From NCBI RefSeq assembly GCF_003116815.1, contig NZ_QDKQ01000033.1, positions 1 to 64,000 on the forward strand: 64,000 nucleotides of DNA, in the 5' to 3' direction. This DNA comes from Caulobacter endophyticus (GTDB taxonomy: Bacteria; Pseudomonadota; Alphaproteobacteria; Caulobacterales; Caulobacteraceae). Every line of letters begins with the position of its first letter. The stretch's first letter is position 1. Below the pieces are notes generated by a model, which ran no database searches, was not told the DNA's origin, and worked only from the letters and a program-made list of their open reading frames with translations. This document shows, in pieces, positions 8,422 through 17,789 of this stretch. Position numbers and translations under genes: made by a program.

Positions 8422-9219
8422 ATGGCGGTGGATTTCGGGTTGCAGGGGCAGGTCGCGATCGTCACGGGCTCGACCAGCGGCATCGGTCACGCCCTCGCCG
8501 ACGCCCTCGCCGGCCAGGGCGTCAACATCGTGCTCAACGGCCTGGGCGAAATGAACGCCATCGAGCGCACCCGCGCCGAGATGGCCGAGAAGCACGGCGT
8601 CGAGGTGCTGTACCACGGCGCCGACATGACCAAGCCGGTCGAGATCGCCGACATGGTGCGCGCGGCCAAGGCCGAGTTCGGTGAGCTGGACATTCTCGTG
8701 AACAACGCCGGCGTCCAGCACGTGGCCCCGGTCGACGAGTTTCCCGACGACAAGTGGGACCTGATCATCGCCATCAACCTGTCGTCGGCGTTCCACGCCG
8801 CCAAGGCGGCGATCTCGATCATGAAGGAGCAGGGCCGCGGGCGGATCGTCAACATCGCCTCGGCCCACGGGCTGATCGCCTCGCCTTACAAGTCGGCCTA
8901 TGTGGCGGCCAAGCACGGCATCCTGGGCCTGACCAAGACCATCGCGCTCGAGGTGGCTCAGCAGGGCGTCACCTGCAACGCCATCTGCCCGGGCTTCGTG
9001 AAGACCCCGCTGGTCGAGGCCCAGATCGCCGACCAGGCCAAGGCCCGCGGCATCAGCGAGGAGGCGGTGATGAAGGACGTGATCCTGGCCGCCCAGCCCA
9101 CCAAGCAGTTCGTCACCGTCGAGCAGCTGGCCGGCCAGCTGCTCTATCTGGTCAGCGACCTGGGGGCCTCGGCCAACGGCGCGGCCTTCACGATCGACGG
9201 CGGCTGGACGGCTCAGTAG
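8422..9219 (+). CDS. bdhA: D-3-hydroxybutyrate dehydrogenase (SDR family)
   Basis: It oxidises D-3-hydroxybutyrate to acetoacetate with NAD in polyhydroxybutyrate and ketone body turnover. The 265-residue protein has the short-chain dehydrogenase signature: TGSTSGIGHA cofactor loop (about 15-24), NNAG (about 94-97), the catalytic S (IASAHG), Y and K in SAYVAAKHG (about 158-166), and the C-terminal IDGGW. The QHVAPVDEFP segment after NNAGV is characteristic of 3-hydroxybutyrate dehydrogenases. The ATG at 8422 is preceded by AGGAGAG. A patatin-like hydrolase gene starts 13 bp downstream, probably in the same transcript, as is common in PHB loci. Confidence 0.92.
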   Translation: MAVDFGLQGQVAIVTGSTSGIGHALADALAGQGVNIVLNGLGEMNAIERTRAEMAEKHGVEVLYHGADMTKPVEIADMVRAAKAEFGELDILVNNAGVQHVAPVDEFPDDKWDLIIAINLSSAFHAAKAAISIMKEQGRGRIVNIASAHGLIASPYKSAYVAAKHGILGLTKTIALEVAQQGVTCNAICPGFVKTPLVEAQIADQAKARGISEEAVMKDVILAAQPTKQFVTVEQLAGQLLYLVSDLGASANGAAFTIDGGWTAQ

Positions 9220-9232
9220 GCGGAGTTCTTCG

Positions 9233-10294
9233 ATGCCTATCGCGCCGCTGAAAAGGAAGCCCAAGGGGCCGCGCCCGATCAGCCTGGCGCTGCAGGGCGG
9301 CGGGGCGCACGGCGCCTTCGAGTGGGGCGTCATCGACCGCCTGCTGGAGGAGGAAGGCCTGGAGATCCAGGCTGTCACCGCCGCCTCGGCCGGGGCGATG
9401 AACGCGGTGGCCTTCACCTCGGGCCTGATCGCCGGCGGCCGCGACGGGGCCAGGGCCGCGCTCGACGACTTCTGGAAACAGGTCAACCGCAACGGCGGCC
9501 GCAACGTCTTCGGCGACACCAGCATCTGGACGAGCGCCTTCGGGGGCGCGGCCGACTGGATCAAGAACACCCCCGGCTGGCGGATGGCCGAGACCCTGGC
9601 CCTGTCGCTGAGCCCCTACGAGTTCAATCCGTTCAACCTGAACCCGCTGCACGACATTCTCGACGAGACGATCGACTTTGCCGCCCTGCGCGAGCGCTCG
9701 CCGGTCAAGCTCTACATCGCCGCGACGGCGGTGCGCACCAGCAAGGCCAAGGTGTTTCGCGAGACCGAGCTGACCGCCCGCCACGTGATGGCCAGCGCCT
9801 GCCTGCCGCAGGTGTTCCAGGCGGTCGAGATCGATGGCGAGCCCTACTGGGACGGCGGCTTTCTCGCGAACCCGCCGCTGTGGCCGCTGTTCTATGACCA
9901 GACGCCGGACGACATCCTGCTGGTCAGCCTCAACCCCTTCGTCCGCGACGAGACGCCCAAGTCCCCGGGCGAGATCATGGACCGCCTGAACGAGATCACC
10001 TTCAACGCGGCGTTGTCCTCGGAGCTTCGCGCCATCGGCTTCGTGCAGAAGCTGCTCGACGAAGGCCTCTTGAAAGACAATGCCCGGGGGCGCTATCGGC
10101 GCATGCTCGTTCACGCCATCAAGGCCGACGGGCCGCTGGCCGACCTGTCGCTGGCGTCCAAGTTCAATACCGAGTGGAGCTTCCTGACCGACCTCAAGGC
10201 CCGTGGGCGCAAGGCGGCGGAAGACTGGCTCGGCGAGTGCATGTCCCAGGTGGGCGAACGCTCGACGGTAGATCTGAAGTCTGGTTTCGCATGA
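9233..10294 (+). CDS. Patatin-like phospholipase
   Basis: This 353-residue protein has the patatin fold signature. The oxyanion loop [13 protein letters not shown] lies at about residues 19-31, the nucleophile elbow reads AASAGAMNA at about 52-60 (the canonical G-x-S-x-G begins with Ala here), and the Asp of the Ser-Asp dyad lies in [10 protein letters not shown] at about 206-215. Family members hydrolyse acyl esters of lipids, and those beside bdhA are often linked to polyhydroxybutyrate metabolism (context only). It begins 13 bp after bdhA and ends with an ATGA overlap into the NUDIX gene, so the three form one probable operon. Confidence 0.9.
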   Translation: MPIAPLKRKPKGPRPISLALQGGGAHGAFEWGVIDRLLEEEGLEIQAVTAASAGAMNAVAFTSGLIAGGRDGARAALDDFWKQVNRNGGRNVFGDTSIWTSAFGGAADWIKNTPGWRMAETLALSLSPYEFNPFNLNPLHDILDETIDFAALRERSPVKLYIAATAVRTSKAKVFRETELTARHVMASACLPQVFQAVEIDGEPYWDGGFLANPPLWPLFYDQTPDDILLVSLNPFVRDETPKSPGEIMDRLNEITFNAALSSELRAIGFVQKLLDEGLLKDNARGRYRRMLVHAIKADGPLADLSLASKFNTEWSFLTDLKARGRKAAEDWLGECMSQVGERSTVDLKSGFA

Positions 10295-10722
10295 TTACCC
10301 CCGCTCCGACCCCTTCTCCCACCGCCGGCGTCATCTGCCTGCGGGGGCATGAGGTGCTGCTGATCAAGCGCGGCACCCCGCCACGCCTTGGCCAATGGAG
10401 CCTGCCGGGCGGGCGCATCGAGTTCGGCGAGACCGCAGAGGCGGCCGCGCTGCGCGAACTGCGCGAGGAGACGGGCGTGGAGGCCCGCCTGCTGGGCCTG
10501 ATCGACGTCGTGGACGGCGTCTTCACCTCGCGCGAGACCGGGCAGACCACCCGCCACTTCGTGATGTTCGACTACGCCGCCGAGTGGACCGGCGGCGAGC
10601 CCCACGCCGGCGACGACGCCGCCGACGCCCGCTTCTTCACCCGCGAAGAGGCCATGGCGGCGGTGGAATGGGACCTGACCCGCCAGGTCATCGCCCAGAC
10701 CTACGACCTGTTCCGGCGGTAG
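10291..10722 (+). CDS. NUDIX hydrolase (ADP-ribose pyrophosphatase-like)
   Basis: This is a 143-residue protein with a complete NUDIX box, [15 protein letters not shown] continuing to RELREETGV (about residues 38-61). The Glu residues that bind magnesium are all present. The N-terminal strand [18 protein letters not shown] and the LPGG before the box fit ADP-ribose or nucleoside diphosphate hydrolases. The start codon overlaps the patatin stop (ATGA), so it should be translationally coupled. The substrate cannot be set from sequence. After its stop there is a 14-bp palindrome and then the phospholipase C-like gene. Confidence 0.9.
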   Translation: MITPAPTPSPTAGVICLRGHEVLLIKRGTPPRLGQWSLPGGRIEFGETAEAAALRELREETGVEARLLGLIDVVDGVFTSRETGQTTRHFVMFDYAAEWTGGEPHAGDDAADARFFTREEAMAAVEWDLTRQVIAQTYDLFRR

Positions 10723-10745
10723 GCGGCGCATCAAGAGACAATTTA

Positions 10746-10759
10746 AGATTGCGCAATCT
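10746..10759. promoter_or_regulatory. Palindrome upstream of the phospholipase C-like gene
   Basis: AGATTGCGCAATCT is a perfect 14-bp palindrome in the 201-bp gap before the phosphoesterase gene. A further half-site-like ATAGATTGAT lies about 14 bp downstream. It is a likely binding site for a dimeric regulator, not identified. Confidence 0.45.
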
Positions 10760-10923
10760 AGGGCGCGATCATAGATTGATAGGCGAGCCGCGGGGGCGTG
10801 GCTCGATCACCCAGTGAGTTTCCTTCGATCGTCGGCTTTCGACGTCGGCCGTTCGCGCGCCGTCGCTCGACGCCGGCCGGGCATCGCACGTCCGCGGCCG
10901 GCGGACGACGGGAGGCGCAGCGC

Positions 10924-12897
10924 ATGTCGACCCAGACCGCCGACATCTATGTCGAATACGCCGGGAGCGGCGTCGCCAACATCACGCTGTGGCGTCGCCG
11001 CGGCAAGAAGATGCAAAGCCAGAGCTGGACCTATGTCAGCGCCAACCAGTCGACGCCCACCCCCATGCAGGTCGCGTTCGACCCCAGCGACGGGGAGACC
11101 GATCTCTGGTCGGTGAAGCTCACGGTCCTGAACGGCGCCGGCGCGGGCGTCTATCAGAGCGGGAGCACCGACAACTGGAGCGCCGGACAGTTGACGTCCT
11201 ACGCCGATGGCCAGTCGATCACCTTCATCGTCGACGCTGCGAACCTGCTCATCCCCATGCCGGCCAAGAGCGGGATCCAACAAACGACGGCCAACATGCG
11301 GTGGGTGGCTCCCAACACGGCAAGCGGCGTCCACAATGTCTTCGTGCTGATGCTGGAGAACCATTCGTTCGACAACATCTTCGCCTTCTCGGGCATTCCG
11401 AACATCAAGGCGGCGACCACGAGCGACAGCAACAGCTTCGGCGGCGTCACCTATCACCCCAGCTCGCCCGCGCCGTGGGCTATGCCCACCGACCCCGGCC
11501 ACGAGTTCTACGACGTGCTGGTGCAGCTGTGCGGCCCGCCTTCGAGCGTTCCGCCGCCGCCGAACTGGCGCGTGCCCTGGACTGCCTATAACCAGCCGAT
11601 CGACAACAGCGGCTTCGTCTACGACTACGCCAACAGCACCACCGAGGCGCCGGCGGACAATCCTTTCCTGAAGCCGTCGGCCAAGCAGCGCGGTGCTGTC
11701 ATGATGTGTTTCGACACGCCCGCGCAGTTGCCGATCATCAACGCCCTGGCCACCAACTTCGCCATCTGCGACCACTGGTTCTCGTCGCTGCCCGGCCCCA
11801 CCTGGCCCAATCGCTTCTTCGTGCACGGCGCCTCGTCGGGCGGCTGGGCCGACTCGCCGGGAAGCTGGACGATGGGCGTCTGGGAATACGTCAGCGGCTT
11901 CACCTACCCCAGCGGGGCCTCGATCTACGACAAGCTGAACCACAAGCAGCTGACCTGGCGCATCTACCAGGACGAATCCGGATCGTACGTCGGCGCCACG
12001 CCCCAGGTCACCGCGATCAAGGGCGTGGACGACAGCCAGCCGTTCAAGGATTTCGCCTGGGACGTCATGGGTCCCTACCCCTACGCCTACACCTTCATCG
12101 AGCCCAACTACGGCGACACGGTCTTGGGGACCTACGAGGGCGGCTCCTCGCAGCATCCGATGGACTCCATGGTCCGCGGCGAGGCCCTGATCAAGGCGAC
12201 CTACGAGGCCATCCGCCGCTCGCCGCTGTGGGAGAACAGCCTGCTGATCATCACCTATGACGAGCACGGCGGCTTCTACGACAGCGTCTCCCCCGGCCAG
12301 GCGCCGCCGCCCAACGACGGCAGCCCCAAGGACGCCTCCCAGAACAAGGCCGGCTTCCTGTTCGACGTCTATGGCGTGCGCGTACCGGCGGTGATCGTCT
12401 CACCCCAGATCCAGGCGGGGGTCGATTCCACGATCTACGACCATGCCTCGGTGTCGGCGACGCTGAACGCCCTGTTCGGTACCGGGACCATGACCGACCG
12501 CGACGCCCAGGCCGCCGACCTGACCGGCCTGCTGACCGGGACGCTGCGCACCGACTGCCCCATGACCCTGCCGCCGCTGGCCCCGCAGACCAAGCCCGGC
12601 TCGGGCGACGACGATCTCGAGGCGGCCAGGCCGGACCCGGCCGTTCTCGCCGCCCAGCCCCTGCCCGAGCAGGGCAACGCCATCGGCCTGCTGCTGCTGC
12701 TGGCCAAGCGCGACACCCACCTGTCCGGCGGCGACGCGGCGGCGGCGGCGGCCGTCAAGGCGCGGGTCGCCGCCATCAGGACCCGGGGCGACCTGGCCGA
12801 CTACGCTCATGAAGTTCGCGCCAAGCTGGCGGCGGTCCGCGCCGCCCGCTCGAGCGGGGAGCCGGGCCGCGCCGAGGAGCCCGCGGCCGTTTTCTAG
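10924..12897 (+). CDS. Phospholipase C / acid phosphatase-type phosphoesterase
   Basis: The 657-residue protein carries the phosphoesterase family signature: VLMLENHSFDNIF at about residues 140-152 (metal and nucleophile region), HWFSSLPGPTWPNR at about 280-293, and ITYDEHGGFYD at about 443-453. Family members are bacterial phospholipases C and AcpA-type acid phosphatases that are normally secreted. About 110 N-terminal residues form a beta-rich, Trp- and Thr-rich domain ending near LLIPMPAKSG. No Sec or Tat signal peptide is visible after the ATG at 10924, nor in the longer reading from 10798, which is unusual. The C-terminal 90 residues are Ala-rich and helical. Confidence 0.82.
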   Translation: MSTQTADIYVEYAGSGVANITLWRRRGKKMQSQSWTYVSANQSTPTPMQVAFDPSDGETDLWSVKLTVLNGAGAGVYQSGSTDNWSAGQLTSYADGQSITFIVDAANLLIPMPAKSGIQQTTANMRWVAPNTASGVHNVFVLMLENHSFDNIFAFSGIPNIKAATTSDSNSFGGVTYHPSSPAPWAMPTDPGHEFYDVLVQLCGPPSSVPPPPNWRVPWTAYNQPIDNSGFVYDYANSTTEAPADNPFLKPSAKQRGAVMMCFDTPAQLPIINALATNFAICDHWFSSLPGPTWPNRFFVHGASSGGWADSPGSWTMGVWEYVSGFTYPSGASIYDKLNHKQLTWRIYQDESGSYVGATPQVTAIKGVDDSQPFKDFAWDVMGPYPYAYTFIEPNYGDTVLGTYEGGSSQHPMDSMVRGEALIKATYEAIRRSPLWENSLLIITYDEHGGFYDSVSPGQAPPPNDGSPKDASQNKAGFLFDVYGVRVPAVIVSPQIQAGVDSTIYDHASVSATLNALFGTGTMTDRDAQAADLTGLLTGTLRTDCPMTLPPLAPQTKPGSGDDDLEAARPDPAVLAAQPLPEQGNAIGLLLLLAKRDTHLSGGDAAAAAAVKARVAAIRTRGDLADYAHEVRAKLAAVRAARSSGEPGRAEEPAAVF

Positions 12898-12938
12898 ACC
12901 CGAGAGTCCAGAATAAGCCTTTGGATTTTATGGACTTG

Positions 12939-12960
12939 TCTCATCGAAGCTTCGATGAGA
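12939..12960. repeat. Perfect 22-bp palindrome after the phosphoesterase gene
   Basis: The arms TCTCATCGAAG and CTTCGATGAGA are exact reverse complements with no spacer, 42 bp after the phosphoesterase stop. It could be an operator, or a hairpin acting in transcription termination; no T-run follows, which argues against a simple intrinsic terminator. Confidence 0.6.
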
Positions 12961-13028
12961 CGCTTTCCTCGTGACCGTCAGCCTCGACGTCAGAGCGCGG
13001 CGCCGGTTCACGAGGAAACGTAAGAGAG

Positions 13029-13166
13029 ATGACCCCGCAAGACATCGTGGGCCTGGCCCCGCCGCGCGGACTTCTGGCGATGATCGCGCTGATGCTGTCG
13101 GCCATGGCCGCCTGCTTCTGGACCCCGGAACTGGACCCCGAGCGCATTCTCGACGAAGACCGCTAG
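13029..13166 (+). CDS. Small predicted membrane protein (45 aa)
   Basis: A short frame starting at ATG 13029 encodes 45 residues with one hydrophobic segment (GLLAMIALMLSAMAACFW, about residues 14-31) and an acidic tail ending in ILDEDR. Upstream there is a GAGGAAACG about 10 nt before the ATG and AGAGAG adjoining it, which could serve as ribosome binding sites. The LSAMAAC segment resembles a lipobox poorly. It lies between the 22-bp palindrome and the convergent OpgC-type gene (6 bp from its stop). There is no family recognition; the call rests on composition and position only. Confidence 0.42.
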   Translation: MTPQDIVGLAPPRGLLAMIALMLSAMAACFWTPELDPERILDEDR

Positions 13167-13172
13167 AGCGCG

Positions 13173-14345
13173 TCAGGCGCTCAGCGGCTCGCGGGACTCG
13201 ACCGGGGCGCGGGCTGCGCGCAGTTCGGCCAGCGCCCGCGCCCAGCGCGCCGGACCCGGCCCCGCCATCCAGGCCATCGCCGCCAGACCTGCGCCGACCA
13301 GGGCCGCCTCGGTCGCCAGCGCGCCCGCCGAGGCCGCGCCCCACTTCAGATTGGCCAGGTTGACCAGCTCGTTGGCCAGGGTGGCGTAGATCGAGCTGGC
13401 CACGAACACCGGCAGCGACCGCCTGCCCAGCCGCGCCAGCAGGCTGTCGCCGCCCGCCGCGTGCAGCAGCCGGACCACTGGCGCCCTGGCCAGGACGATG
13501 GCCAGATAAACGAGGCTGAGGGCGTGCAGCACCCGCAGCGGCGACTGGAAGCTCTTGCTGGCGCCCAGCCAGAAATGCTCGTTGCGACCGGCGGCCCAGG
13601 CCACGACGGTCGGCGCATGGGGCGCCGCCGCGATCAGCAGCAGATAGCTCAGCACCACCCCCGCGGCCCCGGCGACCAGCCACGGCGACCGCGGAACCCG
13701 GACGCCCTGCTTCAGGGCGGCGGCGGCGGCCACCCCGCAGGCGAAGATCAGCGTCCAGGGCAGGATGGTCAGGGCCAGGGGCGCGCCGGTCAGGCTGTCG
13801 TGCAGCACCAGCTTGAAATGGCCCGCCAGCGCCCAGACCGGCAGGGCGACGGCGACCGCCAGCCACCAGCGCCGCGACGCCGCCCAGACCAGCAGGGGCG
13901 CGGCCAGCATCAGGGCCACATACAGCCGCAGCACCATCGAAAAGCCGACCGACTGCCTCAGCCCGGCCAGATGCGCCAGATCGATCGCCAGGCCGTTGCC
14001 CGCCAGGGCGTCCAGCACCGCTCTCTGCTGCATCAGCGCCGGATCGACGAACCGGCGCAGCAGCAGAAGGCCTGCCAGGCTGAAGGCGATGAGCACGAGG
14101 TTGCACAGATAAAGCGTGCCGGCCCGCCGCCAGAACTTGTCGAACCGCTGCGCCGGGGCAAGGCCGCTCGACGACAGATAGGCCGACATGCCGGCCAGGA
14201 ACACGAACAGCTCGGCGCTGTCGGAGAAACCGACGTTCGATGGCGACAGATGGGTCAGGACCCCGGCGCCGATGTGGTTGACGAAGATGTTGACCAGGCA
14301 ATAGCCGCGGACCGCATCGATCAGATGTATACGCCCGCCCGTCAC
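13173..14345 (-). CDS. OpgC-type membrane acyltransferase
   Basis: This is a 390-residue polytopic membrane protein with about ten hydrophobic segments. The N-terminus RIHLIDAVRGYCLVNIFVNH with the following GFSDSAELFVFLAGMSAYL is the signature of OpgC-domain proteins, which succinylate osmoregulated periplasmic glucans, and of related acyltransferase-3 proteins. The start is a GTG at 14345. It is read away from the 237-bp AT-rich gap at 14346-14582, which should carry its promoter. No glucan synthesis genes (opgG/opgH) are in the window, so the acceptor is unknown. The call to family level is good, the substrate is inferred. Confidence 0.85.
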   Translation of the reverse strand: MTGGRIHLIDAVRGYCLVNIFVNHIGAGVLTHLSPSNVGFSDSAELFVFLAGMSAYLSSSGLAPAQRFDKFWRRAGTLYLCNLVLIAFSLAGLLLLRRFVDPALMQQRAVLDALAGNGLAIDLAHLAGLRQSVGFSMVLRLYVALMLAAPLLVWAASRRWWLAVAVALPVWALAGHFKLVLHDSLTGAPLALTILPWTLIFACGVAAAAALKQGVRVPRSPWLVAGAAGVVLSYLLLIAAAPHAPTVVAWAAGRNEHFWLGASKSFQSPLRVLHALSLVYLAIVLARAPVVRLLHAAGGDSLLARLGRRSLPVFVASSIYATLANELVNLANLKWGAASAGALATEAALVGAGLAAMAWMAGPGPARWARALAELRAARAPVESREPLSA

Positions 14346-14582
14346 GCCCCAACTCCTGCTCAGCTTCCGGTGCAGCTTGCGCGGATCGTCGCTAATCGAC
14401 AGTGAATATCAAAGATAAACGCCGACAAAAGACGAGCAAATTCAGAACATAACGATCCGCGTCGCGAGATTTCAATATTGTTGCAATCCAGGGACGCTAA
14501 AGGAAATTGGCGCAGGCAACTCTAGACAGAGCAATCCCGGAAACTCGCGCCGCCGAACGGCGTCAATGCCTGCGAACCTTGG

Positions 14583-15638
14583 TCACGGCCGATAGTTTCC
14601 CCAGTCATGGCAGCCCGGGCGCGGCGCGCCGGCCAGGCCCTGCGCATCGATGCACAGCAGGCCCGCGCGAGGCCCCGCGCCGTCCGGCGGCGAGATCCAG
14701 GTCACCGCCCCGTCCCGCACCCCGACCAGGACCGCATCGCGCGCGTCCGAGAGATTACGCGTCCTGCCGCCGCCCAGGTCGACCGTCAGCACGCCATAGC
14801 CCGGCCGCGCCGAGGCGTGCCAGCGCAGCCCCTCGCGGCTGGCCGCGAAGGCCTTCGGATCCTGCGGCAGGCGCTGGCCAAGACCAAGGCTCGCCAGGGT
14901 CGCCGCGCCCGAATCGCGCGCCCGCGCCCGGTCGCGGTTCATGCCCGGCAACTGCACCGCGAAGGGCAGCAGGGCCAGGCCCTGCATGTCGCTGTTGTTC
15001 AGGGGCCGGCGTTTTGTCGGCGCCGTGATCGGCGGCCGCCTGGGCAGGGGCGCGCAGTCGACCGACAGCCGCTCGGAGGCCGTCAGGCGGCCGGCCTCCC
15101 AGCGTCCGAGAAAGCCGGCGCCGTCTTCCAGCGGCAGTTGGCCGAGGCCGGTCTGGAACGGCCCGATCGAGGCCTGGCGGATCCAACGCTCATAGGCCTT
15201 GCGGTCGTCGATCGACGGGGCCGGCGACCTAGGCGGCGCCCGCGCGGGACGCAGGACCGCCGCCAGCCGCCCGTCCCGGAACGCCAGCACCGGATCGCCC
15301 GCCGCCGGCGGCCTGGGCTCGGAGGCCAGCCGCGACCGGCAGGACGGAACGTCGGGGTCGTAGGGCTCGTCGCCATGGGTGCGCTGGAGCATCCGCCGAT
15401 GCAGCGCGCGGGGATCGGCGACCAGCACGTCGAGGGTGAAATAGGCGTCCGCCCCGCCGTCGCGAGCGACCTCGAAGCCGCGCGCCAGCGGCGCGTCGGC
15501 CGGCGCGCCGGTCAGGCGGGCGCGAACCTCGACTGGCGAAAGGCCGATCAGTTCGCCGATGGCGGCTTCGCCGGCCCGCGCTCCGCCCGACGCCAGCAGC
15601 AGCGCGGCCAGGGCCGCAAGTCCGATCCGCCTGGTCAT
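14583..15638 (-). CDS. Secreted protein of unknown function
   Basis: A signal peptide begins at the ATG at 15638 (MTRRIGLAALAALLLASGGARAG, cleavage near GARA-GE), preceded on the minus strand by GGGAGG. The mature part of about 328 residues has a Pro/Arg-rich centre and several Cys (in PSCRSRL, VDCAPL, LLCIDAQ and a final PGCHDWGNY) suited to periplasmic disulfides. I do not recognise a family. In-frame codons upstream to 15773 lack a ribosome site and are not included. The gap at 15639-15829 is shared with the divergent nitronate monooxygenase-like gene. Confidence 0.75.
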   Translation of the reverse strand: MTRRIGLAALAALLLASGGARAGEAAIGELIGLSPVEVRARLTGAPADAPLARGFEVARDGGADAYFTLDVLVADPRALHRRMLQRTHGDEPYDPDVPSCRSRLASEPRPPAAGDPVLAFRDGRLAAVLRPARAPPRSPAPSIDDRKAYERWIRQASIGPFQTGLGQLPLEDGAGFLGRWEAGRLTASERLSVDCAPLPRRPPITAPTKRRPLNNSDMQGLALLPFAVQLPGMNRDRARARDSGAATLASLGLGQRLPQDPKAFAASREGLRWHASARPGYGVLTVDLGGGRTRNLSDARDAVLVGVRDGAVTWISPPDGAGPRAGLLCIDAQGLAGAPRPGCHDWGNYRP

Positions 15639-15702
15639 GCCGGCCTCCCAGATCCAACCCAGGGAGGAGATCATGGCGCGGCCTCGCGCGCCACAGAAAA
15701 GT

Positions 15703-15720
15703 AAGTGAACAATCACACTT
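15703..15720. promoter_or_regulatory. Possible operator in the divergent promoter region
   Basis: AAGTG and CACTT arms surround an 8-bp centre in an AT-richer stretch (GTAAGTGAACAATCACACTT) between two divergent genes. The shape resembles TetR-family sites. Evidence is only the symmetry and position. Confidence 0.3.
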
Positions 15721-15829
15721 GCACTGTCGACCTGCCCTCGCGGAAGGATTGCCGCCCGCCATGCGAGGCGCATGCTCGCCGCGAAGGCTCCGTCCGAGAG
15801 CCGCTTCGAACGAAAGAGGGAGACCCGCC

Positions 15830-16795
15830 ATGGCCCTGCGCACGCCGCTTTGCGACCTGCTGCACGTCGAGCACCCGATCCTGCTGGCCGGCATGGGCGG
15901 GGTGTCCTACGCCCCGCTGGCCGCGGCCGTATCGGCGGCGGGCGGCTATGGCGTCCTGGGCATGGCCGGAACCTCGCCCGATTTCATCCGCCGGCAGATG
16001 CGGCAGGTGCGCGAGTTGACCGACAGGCCGTTCGGCGTCGACCTGCTGGCCGCCACGCCCGACGCCCTGACCGCCAGCGTCGAGGTGATCATCGAGGAGG
16101 GCGCCAGCGCCTTCGTCGCCGGCCTGGGCGTGCCCTCGCCGATCATCGCACGTCTGCATGCGGCGGGGCTGAAGGTGATGGTGGTCTGCGGCACGGTGCG
16201 CCATGCCCAGAAGGCGCAGGACGCCGGCTGCGACGCGGTGATCTGCCAGGGCGGCGAGGGCGGCGGCCACACGGGCCTGGTCGGCGCCCTGCCGCTGATC
16301 GCCCAGGCGGTCGAGGCCGTCGAGATCCCGGTGATCGCCGCCGGCGGCCTCTATGACGGGCGCGGCCTGGCGGCCGCCCTGGCCCTGGGCGCGCAGGGCG
16401 TGTGGATGGGCACCCGCTTCATCGCCAGCCACGAGGCCCACGCCGGCGAGGTCTATCGCGACGCCGTGCTGGCCGCCCGCGACGAGGACACCGTCCGCAC
16501 CCGCTGCTACTCGGGCAAGCCCATGCGGGTGCGCGCCAACCCCTACGTCGACGACTGGGAGACCCGGCCGGGCGATATCCAGCCCTTCCCGCTGCAGGCC
16601 ATGGCCAGCGTGCAGGCAGGCGTGCTGGGCGGCATCGGCGGCCAGACCGAGGGCCTGGATCCCGACCGTTCATGCCTGGCCATGGGCCAGAGCGCCGGCG
16701 GGATCCGCCAGGTGCTGCCGGCCGGGCAGATCGTCGCCGACCTGGTCGCCGAGGCCGAAGCCGCCATCCGGCGCAGCGCAGCGCTGGTGGCGTGA
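15830..16795 (+). CDS. Nitronate monooxygenase-like FMN protein
   Basis: This is a 321-residue TIM-barrel flavoprotein of the 2-nitropropane dioxygenase / FabK family. Visible motifs are the N-terminal PILLAGMGGVSYAPLAAAV, the FMN-binding CQGGEGGGHTG (about residues 138-148), PVIAAGGLYDGRGLAAAL (about 168-185) and GVWMGTRFIASHEA (about 190-203). Family members oxidise alkyl nitronates or, in the FabK branch, reduce enoyl-ACP; the sequence does not settle which. The ATG at 15830 follows AAGAGGGAG by about 7 nt. It is convergent with the L,D-transpeptidase gene (4-bp gap) and divergent from the secreted protein gene. Confidence 0.85.
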   Translation: MALRTPLCDLLHVEHPILLAGMGGVSYAPLAAAVSAAGGYGVLGMAGTSPDFIRRQMRQVRELTDRPFGVDLLAATPDALTASVEVIIEEGASAFVAGLGVPSPIIARLHAAGLKVMVVCGTVRHAQKAQDAGCDAVICQGGEGGGHTGLVGALPLIAQAVEAVEIPVIAAGGLYDGRGLAAALALGAQGVWMGTRFIASHEAHAGEVYRDAVLAARDEDTVRTRCYSGKPMRVRANPYVDDWETRPGDIQPFPLQAMASVQAGVLGGIGGQTEGLDPDRSCLAMGQSAGGIRQVLPAGQIVADLVAEAEAAIRRSAALVA

Positions 16796-16799
16796 GGCC

Positions 16800-17789
16800 T
16801 CATCGTCCCGACGACAGCACCGTCAGACGCCTGCCGGTCGTGTCATGCAGCACCGGCGACTGGGTGGCCAGTATGGTGGCGCCGACGACGATCACCGTGC
16901 GCACCGCCGCGCGAAAGCCGTCGGGCATGCCGGTCTTGGCCATCAGTTCGGGATCCAGCGGCTGGTCGGCCTCGTCCTCGTGGCCGGGCGCACCGACATA
17001 GGCCCAGCGCGGCACGCCCTTGTCGACGCCGGTGCAGACCAGGACGTGGGTCTGGAAATCCTCGTCGGGAAAGACGATGTCGGCGCGGCCGATCTCGACG
17101 CCGTTGCGCAGCACCACGGCCCGGCTGTCGCTGCGCGAGGCGATGATGGTCACCGGCCCGGCCTGCGAGGCCTGCGGCGTCCAGCGCCAGTCCTCGCCGT
17201 CGCTGGGGGCGGCCTCGACATCCGACGTCGCGCCCAGCACGCCGGCCGCCTGCGGCATGGTCGCGGGCGGGTCGCCGGCCTTGCCGACCACGATCACCGT
17301 GCCGCCCATCGGCGTGATGCCGAACAATAGCTTGGCGAACCCCATCGGCAGGTGCACGCAGCCGTGGCTTTCCGGATAGCCCGGCAGGCCGCCCGCATGC
17401 AGCGCCACCCCGTCCCAGGTCAGCCGCTGCTGATAGGGCATGGGGGCGCCGTTGTAGAGGCTGGAACGGTGGTCGGCGTCCTTCTGCAGGATCGTGAACA
17501 CCCCGGTGGGGGTCTCATGACCCTCCTTGCCGCTGGACACGGTGGAGACGGCGATGCGCACGCCGTTGCGGTAGACGGTGGCCAGTTGCCGCGACAGGTC
17601 GACATGCACCACGACCGGGCCCTTGGGCGCGATCTGCGGGGCCCACACCCACTGCCCCGGCTTGAGCGTCTCGCCCGTGCGGGCCAGCTCGACCGCCGAA
17701 CTGGCCTTGGCGCCCTGGGCCAGGGCCGCGCCCGGCGCCAGCAGGCCCGCGGCCAGGACGAGGCTTAGTTCGCGTCTCGAAAGGCTCAT
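16800..17789 (-). CDS. L,D-transpeptidase (YkuD domain), periplasmic
   Basis: This 329-residue exported protein has a Tat/Sec-like signal (MSLSRRELSLVLAAGLLAPG with an RR pair, cleavage near ALA-QG) and a YkuD domain at about residues 55-160. It contains HAGGLPGYPESHGCVHLP, the His and catalytic Cys of L,D-transpeptidases, which form 3-3 peptidoglycan cross-links or attach proteins to the wall. A second domain of about 150 residues after it has no recognised motif. The start overlaps the stop of the small secreted protein gene at 17786-18184 (ATGA), so the two are co-translated and may act together in the periplasm. Confidence 0.92.
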   Translation of the reverse strand: MSLSRRELSLVLAAGLLAPGAALAQGAKASSAVELARTGETLKPGQWVWAPQIAPKGPVVVHVDLSRQLATVYRNGVRIAVSTVSSGKEGHETPTGVFTILQKDADHRSSLYNGAPMPYQQRLTWDGVALHAGGLPGYPESHGCVHLPMGFAKLLFGITPMGGTVIVVGKAGDPPATMPQAAGVLGATSDVEAAPSDGEDWRWTPQASQAGPVTIIASRSDSRAVVLRNGVEIGRADIVFPDEDFQTHVLVCTGVDKGVPRWAYVGAPGHEDEADQPLDPELMAKTGMPDGFRAAVRTVIVVGATILATQSPVLHDTTGRRLTVLSSGR

